From Monarcha castaneiventris obscurior (taxonomy: Eukaryota; Chordata; Aves; Passeriformes; Monarchidae), in the NCBI GenBank assembly GCA_026261815.1, contig JAMPIT010000682.1:2180001-2244000 (forward strand): a stretch of DNA of 64,000 nt, written 5' to 3'. Made by a program: the position numbers and the translations under genes. Shown in pieces: positions 23,032-34,712 of this stretch (within the stretch, counting starts at the first letter, position 1; each line of letters opens with the position of its first letter). The notes under the pieces are model-generated. The model did not search any database, was not told where the DNA came from, and was given only the letters and a program-made list of their open reading frames with translations.

Positions 23032-25669
23032 GTGAGTAAAATCTGCAACACTCCTTTCTTAAGCCTCAGACACTAGACAAAAACCTATCTGTGGGAATAG
23101 GAACCTGATTTTATTCAGGCTGCAAAATGCCCAATCTTTATTATCCCAAAAAGTATCTTCCTAAAGATAGCACTCTTAATACTGACAAAGGATAAACCAG
23201 ACAGCACAGACATGATTTCTCTGGATTTTCTCCCTTTCCTTCTTCTATGACAGACTTCGGGATTTTTCATTCTGCTGGGACATGGTTCTTCTCCTCTTCT
23301 GCTTAGGGCAGGAGTTTTTCCTCTAGCAAGTGATTGAATCCCATAAGCAGCCAGGTTAGGGGGGCTTTTGAGCTGCAGCTCTGTTTGGAAAGCCAGAAGA
23401 GAAATCACGGGGTTTTGTCATGGACTTCAGCAGGAGTTATCCTCAAATAGTGGCTGGCCACAGAGTTTTTACAGCCTAAAGGCAGCCCAGAGGATCTCCA
23501 AAAGCTCTTGTGTACTGCAGAGCACTGGTGGAAGGAGGAATTGGAAGGGAATGACTGGATAATTTCCTGGGCTTTTCCAAATTCTGTGGGAGTTGGCTCC
23601 AACGCACAAGAGTGACCTGTCCTGGAGTGAGCAGCAGCTTTCTGGTCAAGGGTGCTGCAAAGAGCAAACTCTGCAGCAAGAAAGGAAACACCAACATTAA
23701 CCTGGTGACAACTACTGTACTTAACAATAAATCAAATAGCACCAGGAGTTGTGCAATCAGAATCATTTGCAAGAGAGTATAAAGCCCTTTAGCCCATCAT
23801 AAAAGCAAAGAAATTCTGCTTCTGAAAAGCTGCCTATAAATCCAGCTGCAACAAAACAAACAAAACAAAGACTCACATTGTCTACCCAATCCATGTGGGA
23901 CTTGAGAATTACTTAGCAGGAAGAATCTGCCTTTAACAAAAAACAAGATATTTTTATTTTGATGGCTTTGTAATAAACCACCTTTTCTTCTAAATTTTCC
24001 TTAGAAATAATTTTAAAGCATTTTAGATTTAATTTATATTAAGTTTGAATTTTAAAATGGAATTTAATAAAATATCTTCATTTACCCCAGGACTGGTTTT
24101 CAAGATGGGAAATTGACTGAATTGTCTGCTGGTTTTCATTGAAAGAATACAGAGAATTCCATTTAGAGTGGACAGCAGTTTTCAAAACACATCTTTTAAA
24201 ACCGTAATCTACTGACAAAAATTAGTTTTTAAATATCCAGTTCCATAAAATAAGCCATTAATTTCTGGGATTTTAATAGCCCTCCTGTTCTGAGTAAGAG
24301 GAGACTTTCAGAGCTGGGTAGTTTGTTTTCAGGTCTGTTGGTGCACAGTTAAACCCAACAAGCCCTGCAGCACCACAGGGCCAAAATCTGGGTGTGAGGA
24401 GCAAGTCTGGCATCATGCAGTTCTCACATGAATGCTCAGAAGACTCTTCCAAAGAAATGTGAAACTTCCCTCTGCTCTGTTATGTTGTGGCTGACGGTTA
24501 CCTAGTGATGCCCAGAACTTCTTCCAGGTCTACATGAATGACAGATGACTCAGGTACTTCTGGTAATTTCCAAAACTTTCACAAACTTTCATGTGAGCCT
24601 CAGGACCAGGACAGCTTAGGCAGAAAGATAATGAGAGATCAAAACCTGCCTTTGCTACAGGAACCTGCCTTGCAGTGGAACATTGTTAGGTGGTCTGCAG
24701 AATGAATTAATGAAAGAAAGGAGCCTCTGTGGCCACTTTTACACTGAGGACAAGCTAATGATGACCTTCCTCCACAGGCTAGCTGGGTCACTCTGCAAGG
24801 CTGATGCCATCAGCTTTGCTGGGAAAGCTGCCCATAAGCAGGGGGCTCAAAATCCATCTGTAATTAAATTAGGCTGATGAGTTAGACCCTGCTACCAGGA
24901 AACATCCAAATGGCTTTGACAGCAATCCCCACAAATTCACTGCTCTCACAATGGTCAGCTGGCCAAGCCTCTGCCATGTGGACAGGGAGCCTGGTCTCAG
25001 GTTCACACCTCAGATGGACTTTATCTGCCTTCTGCAGTTTCCTGAAAACAAAGCAAGATTCACTTCAGCCCGCAAGACTCCTGTCACACGTGCACCTGCT
25101 TCATCCACAGGTAAGAAAACAAGATGTTTCTTGGTAAACCTGCCACCAAATGCCTGTGCCAGACTGCTGCTTCCCCACAGTGGTGGCCAGGCTTCCACTG
25201 TCAGCAGCTGAATGTGATCTCCATCTTGAGATTTACAGAGCATTTACAGCATTGCAGAAAGGCAGAGCAGAAATGCAACGATTATTCTTATCTCATTGGA
25301 AAGACTGCACATGTTTCCCTGCTTGAGATCATCTTCTCAGGGGACCCGTTTAAAACGAAACCACTGCGTTCTGGAAACACGTCTTCAGCATGAGATCTGA
25401 GTGTTTTCCTGCCTTGGCCATAATAAAATGCAAGAAATTGAATCAAAGTGGGCTCCTAAAAACTATATTCTTCTCCTGCATGCTCCCCTCTCTTCTCTAC
25501 ACAAATACAAGCCCTGGAAGGTGAAATATATCAAACTCATTATACAGCATGAAACAATATTTAGAAGCATGGTGCATAACACAGCTAGTCTACAAATATG
25601 TCCAAACAAACATAAAATTAGACTTTCATGGCTAGGAGAGTATATTTTTTAGCCCAGTCTTTAACTTAA
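23032..25669. other. Non-coding sequence, nothing recognised
   Basis: AT-rich sequence with an especially AT-rich part at about 23,940-24,260. Overlapping short open frames at 24,900-25,400 show no domain. Confidence 0.55.
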
Positions 25670-25960
25670 TAATTTCTCTACAGGAGAAAGCAGCCTATAT
25701 GCCATTAAGAAGTTCCTAGATTCCTAGGTCAAACAAAGTGAGAAAATGAATAGGCCCATTCATGCTTCAGACAGGATAATTCTGGGAAAGCTGGTGCTGA
25801 CAGTGTTAAAGAGCAGTGATGGAGGAGTCTGGCCTTGTCACTCTAATTGTGACCGTGAGTGACAAAAAAATGTGTTCCCTTTGCCAGTGGACCAATCTTT
25901 CAGGTTTGTAGAATCTGAACCGTGCTTATGTCATTTGACATTTAAAGGGGCAGAAAATCC
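25670..25960. promoter_or_regulatory. Candidate conserved non-coding block
   Basis: A repeat-free block with TAAT-type and bZIP-like words, including 'cattaagaagttcctag', 'actctaattgtgaccgtgag' and 'gcttatgtcatttgac'. It contains no long simple runs except seven A residues. The texture is that of a regulatory element; conservation is untested. Confidence 0.25.
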
Positions 25961-26589
25961 ATGCACTCAGGTGCCTGCTTCATCTGAGCCTGCCATGGCT
26001 CTGGCACAGGGGAAGGGCTGGTCATTCTGAGGCTCTACAGGGAGAAGAAGGGTGGTAGCAGAGTGTGAAGCCAGCCCTGTGGTCTGCCCCACTCACTGCC
26101 TCTGGCATAGTCTCCTTGAGCTCTAAATCCTGTGGCTCCTCACCTGCACTAGGGAGCAGAGCCCGCCTGGGTGAGTGGGGTCACTTTGGAAGTGGTCACT
26201 TCGTGCGTGCCCATGTCCTCCTTGTTCCACAGAGGGAACCTCTGGAGCTGGGAGGAATGTCCAGGTGATAATGCAGGAGAAATAGCATGGAGCGAAAAGA
26301 CAAAAACAGCTTTCATAAAGAACCAGGAGAGCTGCCATGGACTAAAACCCATTCTCAGTTACAGCAATCTGTCTCCCTCAGCCCTTGCTTCAAATCATGC
26401 TAAGTATCAAAGAAGCATTTTTCTCACCCAAACAGAATACCATTTTCCTTAGAAAGGCTCTAAATCCAATGAATTAAACATTATCTTTTGCAACAACAAA
26501 GGGAAATTAGTATCCCCTCTTACTTTCTTCTTCAGCAGGGCAAGGTGGGGACTTCACCCCAGACAGACAATTCAAATAGCTCCCATAGG

Positions 26590-26840
26590 CATTTCCTACA
26601 CCACTCCTTCAGAGGGACCATATTAAAAATAAACTAATGCTGTAGGCAGCTTCGGAAAATGACTTCAATGGTATTTATTGCTTTGATAGGGTCAGTGCAC
26701 AGTATGTGCATGTTGCCTTTTAAACATATGTTTCAGGCAAAGAATCAAAGCTAATTTCAGTGTGTGAAAAGCAAGCAGATTTCATTACTGATTGTGACTT
26801 TAACTTCAAAATGATAAGGATGCTGGATGTAGGTTCTCAA
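26590..26840. promoter_or_regulatory. Candidate conserved non-coding block
   Basis: Repeat-free AT-rich sequence with 'accatattaaaaataaac' (MEF2/SRF-like), 'ggtatttattgctttgatag' (forkhead/TCF-like) and 'gcaaagaatcaaagctaa' (TCF-like). Motif clustering is suggestive only. Confidence 0.25.
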
Positions 26841-29800
26841 AACTGAATGTCCAAATGGGAATTTATGATGTAGAACTTCAGCTTTATCATCCATGGGCTT
26901 CAGCACAGAATGAAGAAAGAAATTCTCTGCTACCAGGAAACTCACAGTTAACCCATGAGCCAGCTGACTATTTTCCCCCTCTCTAACTCTCCCTGCAGCT
27001 ATTTCCTATCTGTAACATGTTAAAGCAAGAATGGCCATTGGCACTAACCACTTCTGGCATCCAAGTGGTGGATATGAAAGAGATCTGATATTTTTTTCCC
27101 CCACCACAATGCAGCCCCACATCAACTCTTTGCAGAAGTGTCAGCAGAATTCATAACAAACCCAATACAATCTTATGCAAAGCACAATAAGAGGCCTGCT
27201 AATAAATCTTTTTTTTCCTTTTTTTTTTTTTTAATGAGGATTCCTCACACATTATTGCACCAGATCTGGTTCCCAGCTTCAGGCAGCCATGTGTAATAAC
27301 CCTTCCCAAATGCTGTCTGGAAGGAGGTGAACCCATAGAATTATTAAAAGGCTCCAGGTATAAGCAGCAACAAGTGAATGAATGAGGACTTTTCCCAATG
27401 TTTTCCACAAGGTCAGATTCAGGATTCATTAACGGTAAAAGCCAGAAGGCTCAAACCCAATAAACTAAAGATAGATGTCTAACTCAGGGTTAGATACCTA
27501 AAGCAGCCACATTTTCCGCAAGATATTTTGAACACCTGTTTAGCTACAAAAGTAAACATAGCTAACCCACTACCAAAAAAAAGAAGGACTTGGATACCCA
27601 TAAAAGATCTTAAATATTTATGTTAACATGTATAAAAATGCATATACACATTCAATTAGTGAGGATCTATACATATGCATATGTGTACACATACTTATGT
27701 ACTCTCCAGAGAGCCTCATTTGCGCAGTGGGAAAGCACCCACAACTTCACTTTGAGTCAAAGAAAAAGCGCAGGGTTATGAAAATTAATCAAGCCATTTT
27801 TTCAATGCCCCTGTCTACAATTACAGACGTGCACTCACTGCTCCATAAGGCTTTGTCCAGGTCTGTTTAACAGCACCACACTCCCCTAGGTTCAAATGAC
27901 ACCTTTGAAACAACCGAAGCAGTAAATCACACCTCTTTATTATCATCTCAACAAGAATGATAACAACCTGCTCTGCTTGGTGAAATACCCATGGGAATTT
28001 CTCCCAATTACGTGGGGATAACGCATCTTTCATGACTTTAGCTGTCTACCATTTCCATTGTGTACTTGGTAGTCAGTCACAAAAGGCACAGTCCACTGAA
28101 GGAAAATGTATGGACAAGGGGTTAGCCATTTCAAGAGTGGAGAAAGGGAGGTAGAAATCGAAGGGAGAAAGAGAAGGATGACACAGAGCAACTGCTCAGC
28201 TTAGTAGCACAGCTGCTTAAACAACTGAATAGCAATCAATGGGTTAGCATTCAATCCAAGTTTAGATCACATTGAAATCTATTAGAATACTGCATATAAT
28301 GAATGACTTTTACTTATTTGGTATTCTATCTTGGAATTAATCAGCTCAGTTGTTATGCAGGGGGAAAAAAATTTAAAAGAAAAAAAAAAAAAGTCAGTGA
28401 GTAGACAAGCCCAAACCCAAGAAAAACAACCACCTTGATTTCCCTGGTGGGTAACAGCCTGACAGTACTCAACAATACAGGCTGAAGTTGAAAACTGTGA
28501 GAAGCAATGCAAGGTAAAGGTTTCCTGGCTGTTGGGGCAGCAGCCTGGTTTGTGTGTGCACACAACTTGCCCCATCCCCTCCCTTCCAGGCTCTCACAGT
28601 GCTCGTAGGGTTGTACCATCTGCTGGAGCACAATTCAGAGGTAGCTTTAAAGTGATGATAGCTCTGGGAAATGATAATCACTGGGTCATAGAAAGCTGTA
28701 CTGCAGTGTATAAATAAGATAACAGAAAGTGCTGAGCAGGGCATGTTTGCATTATGAAATGTATTTTCCTTTTTCCTGTATAAAACCTGTCTTGAAAGCG
28801 TGGGGAATGCAGCAGGATTGAAAACCAGAAGGAAAGCAACACAGCCCCAGAAGCTGCACAAAGGAGGAGGGGGATGGAGGAATGGTAAGCTGTAGTATTA
28901 TTGACTGAGGAATGATAAAAGAGGAAGGAATTCAACAGTTACATCTATTTCGCTTGGTGCAATGGCATGAGATCAAAGGCTTACGTTCACATTAGCCCAG
29001 AATAATGCATACTCCATAAATGATGCAAAGCTAGGCCACATTCCCAAGATGTGACAATGCCTCAAGATGCCCCTTTGCTAAGTTCAGGTCAAGGCAACAG
29101 GCTCCTGCATATGAAATTCTTTTTCAAAGCACACAAACGCACTTAAACCACTGGGCATGGAGATCGACAACATTCAGGACAGGCAGGATGTCCTCCACTG
29201 TCTTCTACTTTTCCACAGACAGCTTTGCAAATTCAGCCAATTTTCATTCATTTGCAGGGTTTTTTCCCAATTGTTGCTGATATTTCAGGAGATCCAAACT
29301 GTCCACCCAAGCAAAGAGAAGCTCAGGCTGAGAAATTATGTTTTATTTCATTTGTAAAGCAGGCATCAGAGCAGAAAGCATCAGAAGATAGTCAACTCAA
29401 ATTCCAGAGATGTGGCTCGGTCCCACCTCTGCACTGGCAATCTCTGTGGCCTTGATCAGTTCACCTGGGATAGCCCCTTTAATGGCTGCAGAGCAAGAAC
29501 AGTGTCAAATGGTTCCTGAAAGTCCCAGCTTATTTTTTTCTGAGACACATTTGTCAAAGCCACTTAAAGATTCAGATCAGTGCTGGTTGTACCTTGATTC
29601 CTGGGGGATCCAGCCCTTGTGGATACCTTAATCAAAACACTACCCAGGACACATCCATACCATAAATTCCTTTAAGAAATCCTAATCTCTGGGACTCTGT
29701 CTACCATTAGGTAAATGGAGATGAATAATTATTTTCCCTCACCTTTCACGGTTTGGTTGGTGCAGGGAAGCGTTGCCATACCAACAGCGATCCAGCCTGG

Positions 29801-29856
29801 CCGTAGGACAGGGCTGGAAGTGTGGAGGTGCAGACATCCCAGGCCAAGAAGAAAAT

Positions 29857-29913
29857 CCTCCTCTCCGTCCCTCCCTCCTTTCTTCCCTCCCTGCCTCCCT
29901 CCCTCCTCTCCCT
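29857..29913. repeat. Polypyrimidine tract of CCTCCCT type
   Basis: Almost all C and T over about 57 bases, built from irregular CCTCCCT words. Such tracts can form triplex DNA. The opposite strand gives the glycine/arginine-rich open frames seen here, which are artefacts. Confidence 0.85.
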
Positions 29914-30619
29914 GGAAGAGAGGCAGTTTCTCTTTGTGAGAGAGCACAAAGGGGAAGAAAGAAAAGGAATTGTCCATCAAGCTCAGCAGAGCCTCGGGGG
30001 CTTTCAGCAGAGGATGCCAGAGCCTATGAGGAGAGCGAGGCGCACTGAAGACTGATTTTAAAAGGACAGTTCAACCCCAGCTACACTGAACTGCCTCCAG
30101 CAGTCCCCAGCCTGTGAAGAACATGTGGCACTGAAAGACTCACTGGCATCTTCCTGTGTTTTGCTTTCCACAGATCAGCACCGCTTCCCACTGACAGGGA
30201 GAGCCGAGTGCCCCGCTGTTTGTAGGGTGCCCAGTGGTGCTGCCCTGGCAGCCAGACCCTTACTAGGGGCTCACAGCAGGCACCACTGAGCTGGTGGGGT
30301 CTTCTGGGTCCCTCCTTTCCTGCCGAAAACATCAGCGGGCCTGTAAACGTTGCTTCAGGGAAGATGTAACAGATACATTCATTCCCTGCCAGAGGCTGCA
30401 AATCCTGCAGACCCAAACAGGGGTTCTAGCCAGTACTGGAGGGAAATAAACCATGCCCCAAGTGCCAAACCCGTGTCCTACTCCAGACAACCTTCTCGAG
30501 ACACTGGAACCAAAAAGGGATTGTCAATAATCACAGAGAACAAGGTGATTATCAGAGGAGACTGGAAAGCAAATGAGAGAGAGCCACAGAGATGACTCAG
30601 GGCAGACACAATAAAGCTG

Positions 30620-30672
30620 TGTTTGTATTTATATACACCTATATATACATGTGTGTGTTTGTAGGTGTATAC
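30620..30672. repeat. TA/TG low-complexity tract
   Basis: Alternating TA and TG steps (tatatacatgtgtgtgttt and similar), imperfect. Simple repeat. Confidence 0.7.
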
Positions 30673-31779
30673 AATAATTAATGGGTGTAGAAAAAATAAA
30701 AGACACCTTTTCTCAAGTATAAGAGGTGAATGAGTATAAACACAAAAACAGAGCAATTCGAAACCAGTGCAGAGCTACCAGGCAACACAGCCACAACCTC
30801 CTCCAGACCACGCAGTCCCACTGAGACTACACTCAAAACCAGAGCCAGAGATCTTGAATATCCAGAGGTAGAATCTGTTAAAAGTAAACAAGCCCCAGGG
30901 AAGTGCAAAACTCCTAGGAGTGCAGGAGGATAGGGGAACATCCATTCTTCAGAGAAAATGATACATCACCTGTTGAAAGGAGGAATCTTCAAGTGCAGGC
31001 CGGAGCATCTGAGTCAAGAGGTGTTCAATGCATTTACCATAAGAAAGACCAGGTCTTCATGGGATTGGGCCTTTATTGGCCTTTGGAGACAGAGGTGTCA
31101 AACCAAGGCAGCAGGGAACACCAAAGTGAGGAGAAAAACGGAATTGGGTGATATTAGGATTATTGCTGCAGTTTAAGGCTCTCCCTCACCCATGATAGAC
31201 CTTTTGGCCCTGCCTGGCTAATCCATCCCCACAAGCACTTTGAGTGGGATGGGTCACAAGGCACTCCCTTCTCTATCCACCCCATGACAAAGGGCCCCTT
31301 CAGCCCTCTCTCCTCACGTGCTGGGCTGCCCTGGCTCTGCTCTTACAGCCTCTGACCTTCCCCACACCTTGAGCTGTCCCAGCTTTCACTGCAGGTGGGT
31401 GTTTTCCTCTGTGTGCTTTGTGACCAGAGCCATATTTCGATACAAAGAGGATCTCCTGGTCATGTTGCCACAATCAACACAGCTCTCCACCCTCAGCTCA
31501 CAGCCCTTTCTCTTCTTTCCTTTCTCTTCCTTCCTTTTAGAAGCCCTTTGACTTCTTCCTGCCTTTCACTCACCTGACAGACCTCCCACTTTCTCTGGTT
31601 ATTGATCTACAAGACTGAGCTGGAATATTTCTCCATTTTCCCTCTCTTGGGCCTCACATCCTTTGGTGTCCTGATCTTCAGACCTCAGTGATGGAAAGCA
31701 GTGAAAGATTTTCACACAGTTAAAGCAGTGAGAGTTAAGTGAACAGAGAAATAAAGTTACATACCTGAGAATAATATCT

Positions 31780-32631
31780 TCATAGGTGACCTGGAAGACG
31801 GGCTCAAGGCCCCCTGCAGGAAGACCTTGGACAGGTCTGGAAGAGTGGTATAACAAGAAACTTATGAAGTTCAACAAGGACAAGGTCTTGCACCTGGGAA
31901 AACATAATCCAGGAATCAAAAGGTAACAGGAACATCAACCTGGCTGGGAGCAGCTCTGTGGAAAAGGACCTGGGGGTCCTGGTGGCCAACAAACTCCATG
32001 AGAGTGAACAGTGAGCTGCTGCAGCACAGAAAACCAACAGGATGTGGTCTGCATCAACCAGCAGAGATAACGAAGTCATTATCCCACTCTAATCAGCCCT
32101 TGTCAGGTCATATCTGGAACACTGTGTTCAGTTTTGGTCACTACTACCCAAAAAAAAAACCCCATGGACCAGATGGAGAAGGTCCAAAGAAGGGCCACAG
32201 AGATGATCAAAGGACTGGGAAGCTGCCAAGTGAGGAGAAATTGAGAGAACTGGGTTTATTCAGCCTTGATAAAAGGAGGCTTAGGGGAGACCTTACCACC
32301 ATGTTGTAGTACTTAAAGGGTGGCTACAGAGAAGATGGAGACTCCCTTTTCACAAGGAGTCTCATGGAAAATGAGTAATGGATACAATTTACTCCCAGGG
32401 AGATTCCAATTAGACATAAGAGGAAAAATTTTCACAATGAGAACAATTAGCCATTGGAATTGTCTCTCCGGGGAAATGGTGGGTTTCCCAACACTGTACA
32501 CTTTTAAGGCTCAGCTGGAGAGGGTGCAGTGCCATCTTGTCCAGAACCTGCTTTTGCCAAGGTTGGATCAGATGATTCTTGAGGTCTCTTTGCAATCTGG
32601 CTTCCTGTAATTAGATGATTCCAAATGCATT
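31780..32631 (+). mobile_element. CR1 LINE, 5'-truncated, about 850 bp
   Basis: Sense-strand CR1 blocks appear in order. First come 'aagttcaacaaggacaagg' and 'cttgcacctggg', then 'gagcagctctgtggaaaagg' and 'acctgggggtcctggtgg'. After these come 'tctggaacactgtgttcag', 'agggccacagagatgatca' and the 3' part 'gttggatcagatgattcttg'. The 3' end is degenerate (gattagatgattcc-like) at 32,631. Only the ORF2 end and 3' untranslated region are present, with stops in all frames, so there is no coding capacity. It is the longest sense-oriented copy in the window. Confidence 0.95.
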
Positions 32632-34174
32632 TCTAGACTGGACATCTACTAATTGTTTGTTCTTTATGCACTGAAAACTCTCTTCTACCACGCTCACACT
32701 CCCATCAAAGCCTCCTGGATGAGTAAAAACCTCCCTCTTCGGAGCCTCAAGAGATCTGACATGAAGAACAGGTTCAGCCACTCCTTTGAGACATTTTATT
32801 AGAGTGACTGCACCACTTTTAGAAAATAATCTTGCAAAGCACTGTGAAATTTGGGTGCCTGGGAACATATCCACTCATTTTCAAAAGTTTGTCATGAACA
32901 TGGGAAGAAAAAGCTGGATTTTTTTTCAAAACTATGCTGCTGGCCAAGATGATTGCAGGGACAAACTAGATGAGCAGATGTAGACCAGGCAGAGACTCCT
33001 GCTTTTCTTGGTGGAGCTATGCTTAAGCGAAATCCCTTCACCAGAAATAATGAAATGGACATCTATGACAGCATCTGGAAGCTATTTCTGGATATACTTC
33101 AACGAGAGCAAATGCATTAAGGGTGGACGAGTGTTTTACGGGAAGAGGCAGCCACTGAGAGGTTGGGAGAGCATGGAGGCCTCAATTAGGGGGAGAGGAA
33201 TATGAGAAGGGAGAAAGAAGAGAAGCAGCCCACCCCACTGACAAAATGGGGAAGGCAACTGCTAAAGGGTCACAGTTTGTAATCATACCAGCCTGCCAGA
33301 TTTTATTTCTGGGCAGGAAATATGCCGGGAGCACAACTGCTACTCCCTGGACTTAAAAAAAAAATTGAATGGCTAAGTTAAAATGAGGAGGAGTAAAACG
33401 TCATTATAACGAATGAAAATAAAATGTCTTGATCAAGCACCATTATATCAAGAGAGATGAGTGGTTAAACAACAGCCATAGCTACATCAGTACAACTTTC
33501 CCGTCCTGTTTTTCTCCCCCTTCACAATTGCAGGGTTAAGACATAATAGTGATGAAGTTTGTCTAAGAATGGCAATAACTGCTGTTTTGTACTGATGAAA
33601 AAAATAGAATAGATTAATAATTTGTCACCGTATTTTCTTTACCTACCTGTATAAATATCAATAAAAGCTTTGAGCTTTAAGGATATACACCAGATAATGT
33701 ACTTCCTTGAAAAGTCCATTAGACTCCTTGTGCTTTTATGCCACAGAACAAACACCAAAAGAAAAGTTACAGACTCAAACAATTTCTGATGTAAAAGCTT
33801 ATTTTTCCTTCACCTTTTAAAATTAAAAAAAAAAAAAAAAAGTCCTCAGGGAGCAAATCAATACAGCAATTATGCTGCCAAAACCACAAGAGAAGCTCCT
33901 CAGTGAAGATGGGAATCGGTTCCTTAGCATTTTCTTCTCCTCACTGTCTCACAGGCATGCCAGAGGCACACAGCACAGGGAAAGGCCAGACACCCATTTG
34001 CAGCAATTTCAACACAGCTCCTGGTCCCATCCTCACCTCTCCAAGAATCTAAGAAATATCTCTCTGCACAATGCTGGGTGGTCTGGTGACCTTTACAACG
34101 TGCCAGCTCTCTCTGGACTCACGTGTGCAGCCCCACCACTACCAGCAGAGGCTTTCCATGGCTTTCCAGCACAA

Positions 34175-34216
34175 AGCACCAAACTGCAGCCTCCTAGCAC
34201 CAAACTGCAGCCTCCT
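34175..34216. repeat. 21-bp perfect tandem duplication
   Basis: A 21-base unit beginning agcaccaaactg occurs twice without mismatch (34,175-34,195 and 34,196-34,216). The length is a multiple of three, so it shows up as a duplicated heptapeptide (QPPSTKL) in the long open frame here. There is no other sign that the frame is used. Confidence 0.95.
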
Positions 34217-34690
34217 AGCTCCTCCAGGTACAGGCTCAGTGGCTCAGCAGGACACAGCCCACACTGCCTGGCACTGGTCCCTGCACAGCCACATCAGACT
34301 CCTGAAAGAGCTGCTCTTGATTATCCCATGCTGTGCCTCCTCCAGAGGAACTGGCATTGCTCCTGCAAAGCCCCAGAGAGAGAGATCTAGGCAAGAAATT
34401 CCTAAAGGGCTGCAAACCAGTGCTTCCCACTTCTATTTTACCCCTTGGATGGACACATCCCAGTGTTCAGCCTGCCTTCTCCACCAGGCATGGTGATGTC
34501 TTGGAAGGCATCCTTGGCTATTGTCTCTCTAAAGCTCTGGCAAACATGTTCTACCCCACGCAGAATGCTCTTTTTTATTCATCACAGCTTTTATTGATTT
34601 GTATTTGTCTGCATTATCTGCTCAGGTTATTTGCTGGCTCACCGACAGAAGGGTCAAATTCATGCTGGGTTCTCTTTATGGTGTTGCTAC

Positions 34691-34712
34691 AAAAAAAAAA
34701 AAAAAAAAAAAA
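34691..34712. repeat. Poly(A) run, 22 bp
   Basis: There are 22 uninterrupted A residues. No LINE, SINE or gene-like body ends directly before it. Confidence 0.9.

Larger units (their letters stand above)
26841..31779. other. Non-coding sequence with simple repeats
   Basis: No gene or LINE recognised. It contains T/A runs (27,209-27,233; 28,378-28,393), an AT/GT-rich part near 27,610-27,700, a C/T tract at 29,857-29,913 and a TA/TG-rich part at 30,620-30,672. The open frames here, up to 130 codons on the minus strand at 28,469-28,861, overlap in several phases and have no recognisable motif. Confidence 0.55.

Noticed and set aside
25083..25105. 'cttcatccacag|gtaag' as an exon edge
   Set aside because: An acceptor and a donor directly abut, leaving no exon between them; no other matching partner is seen.
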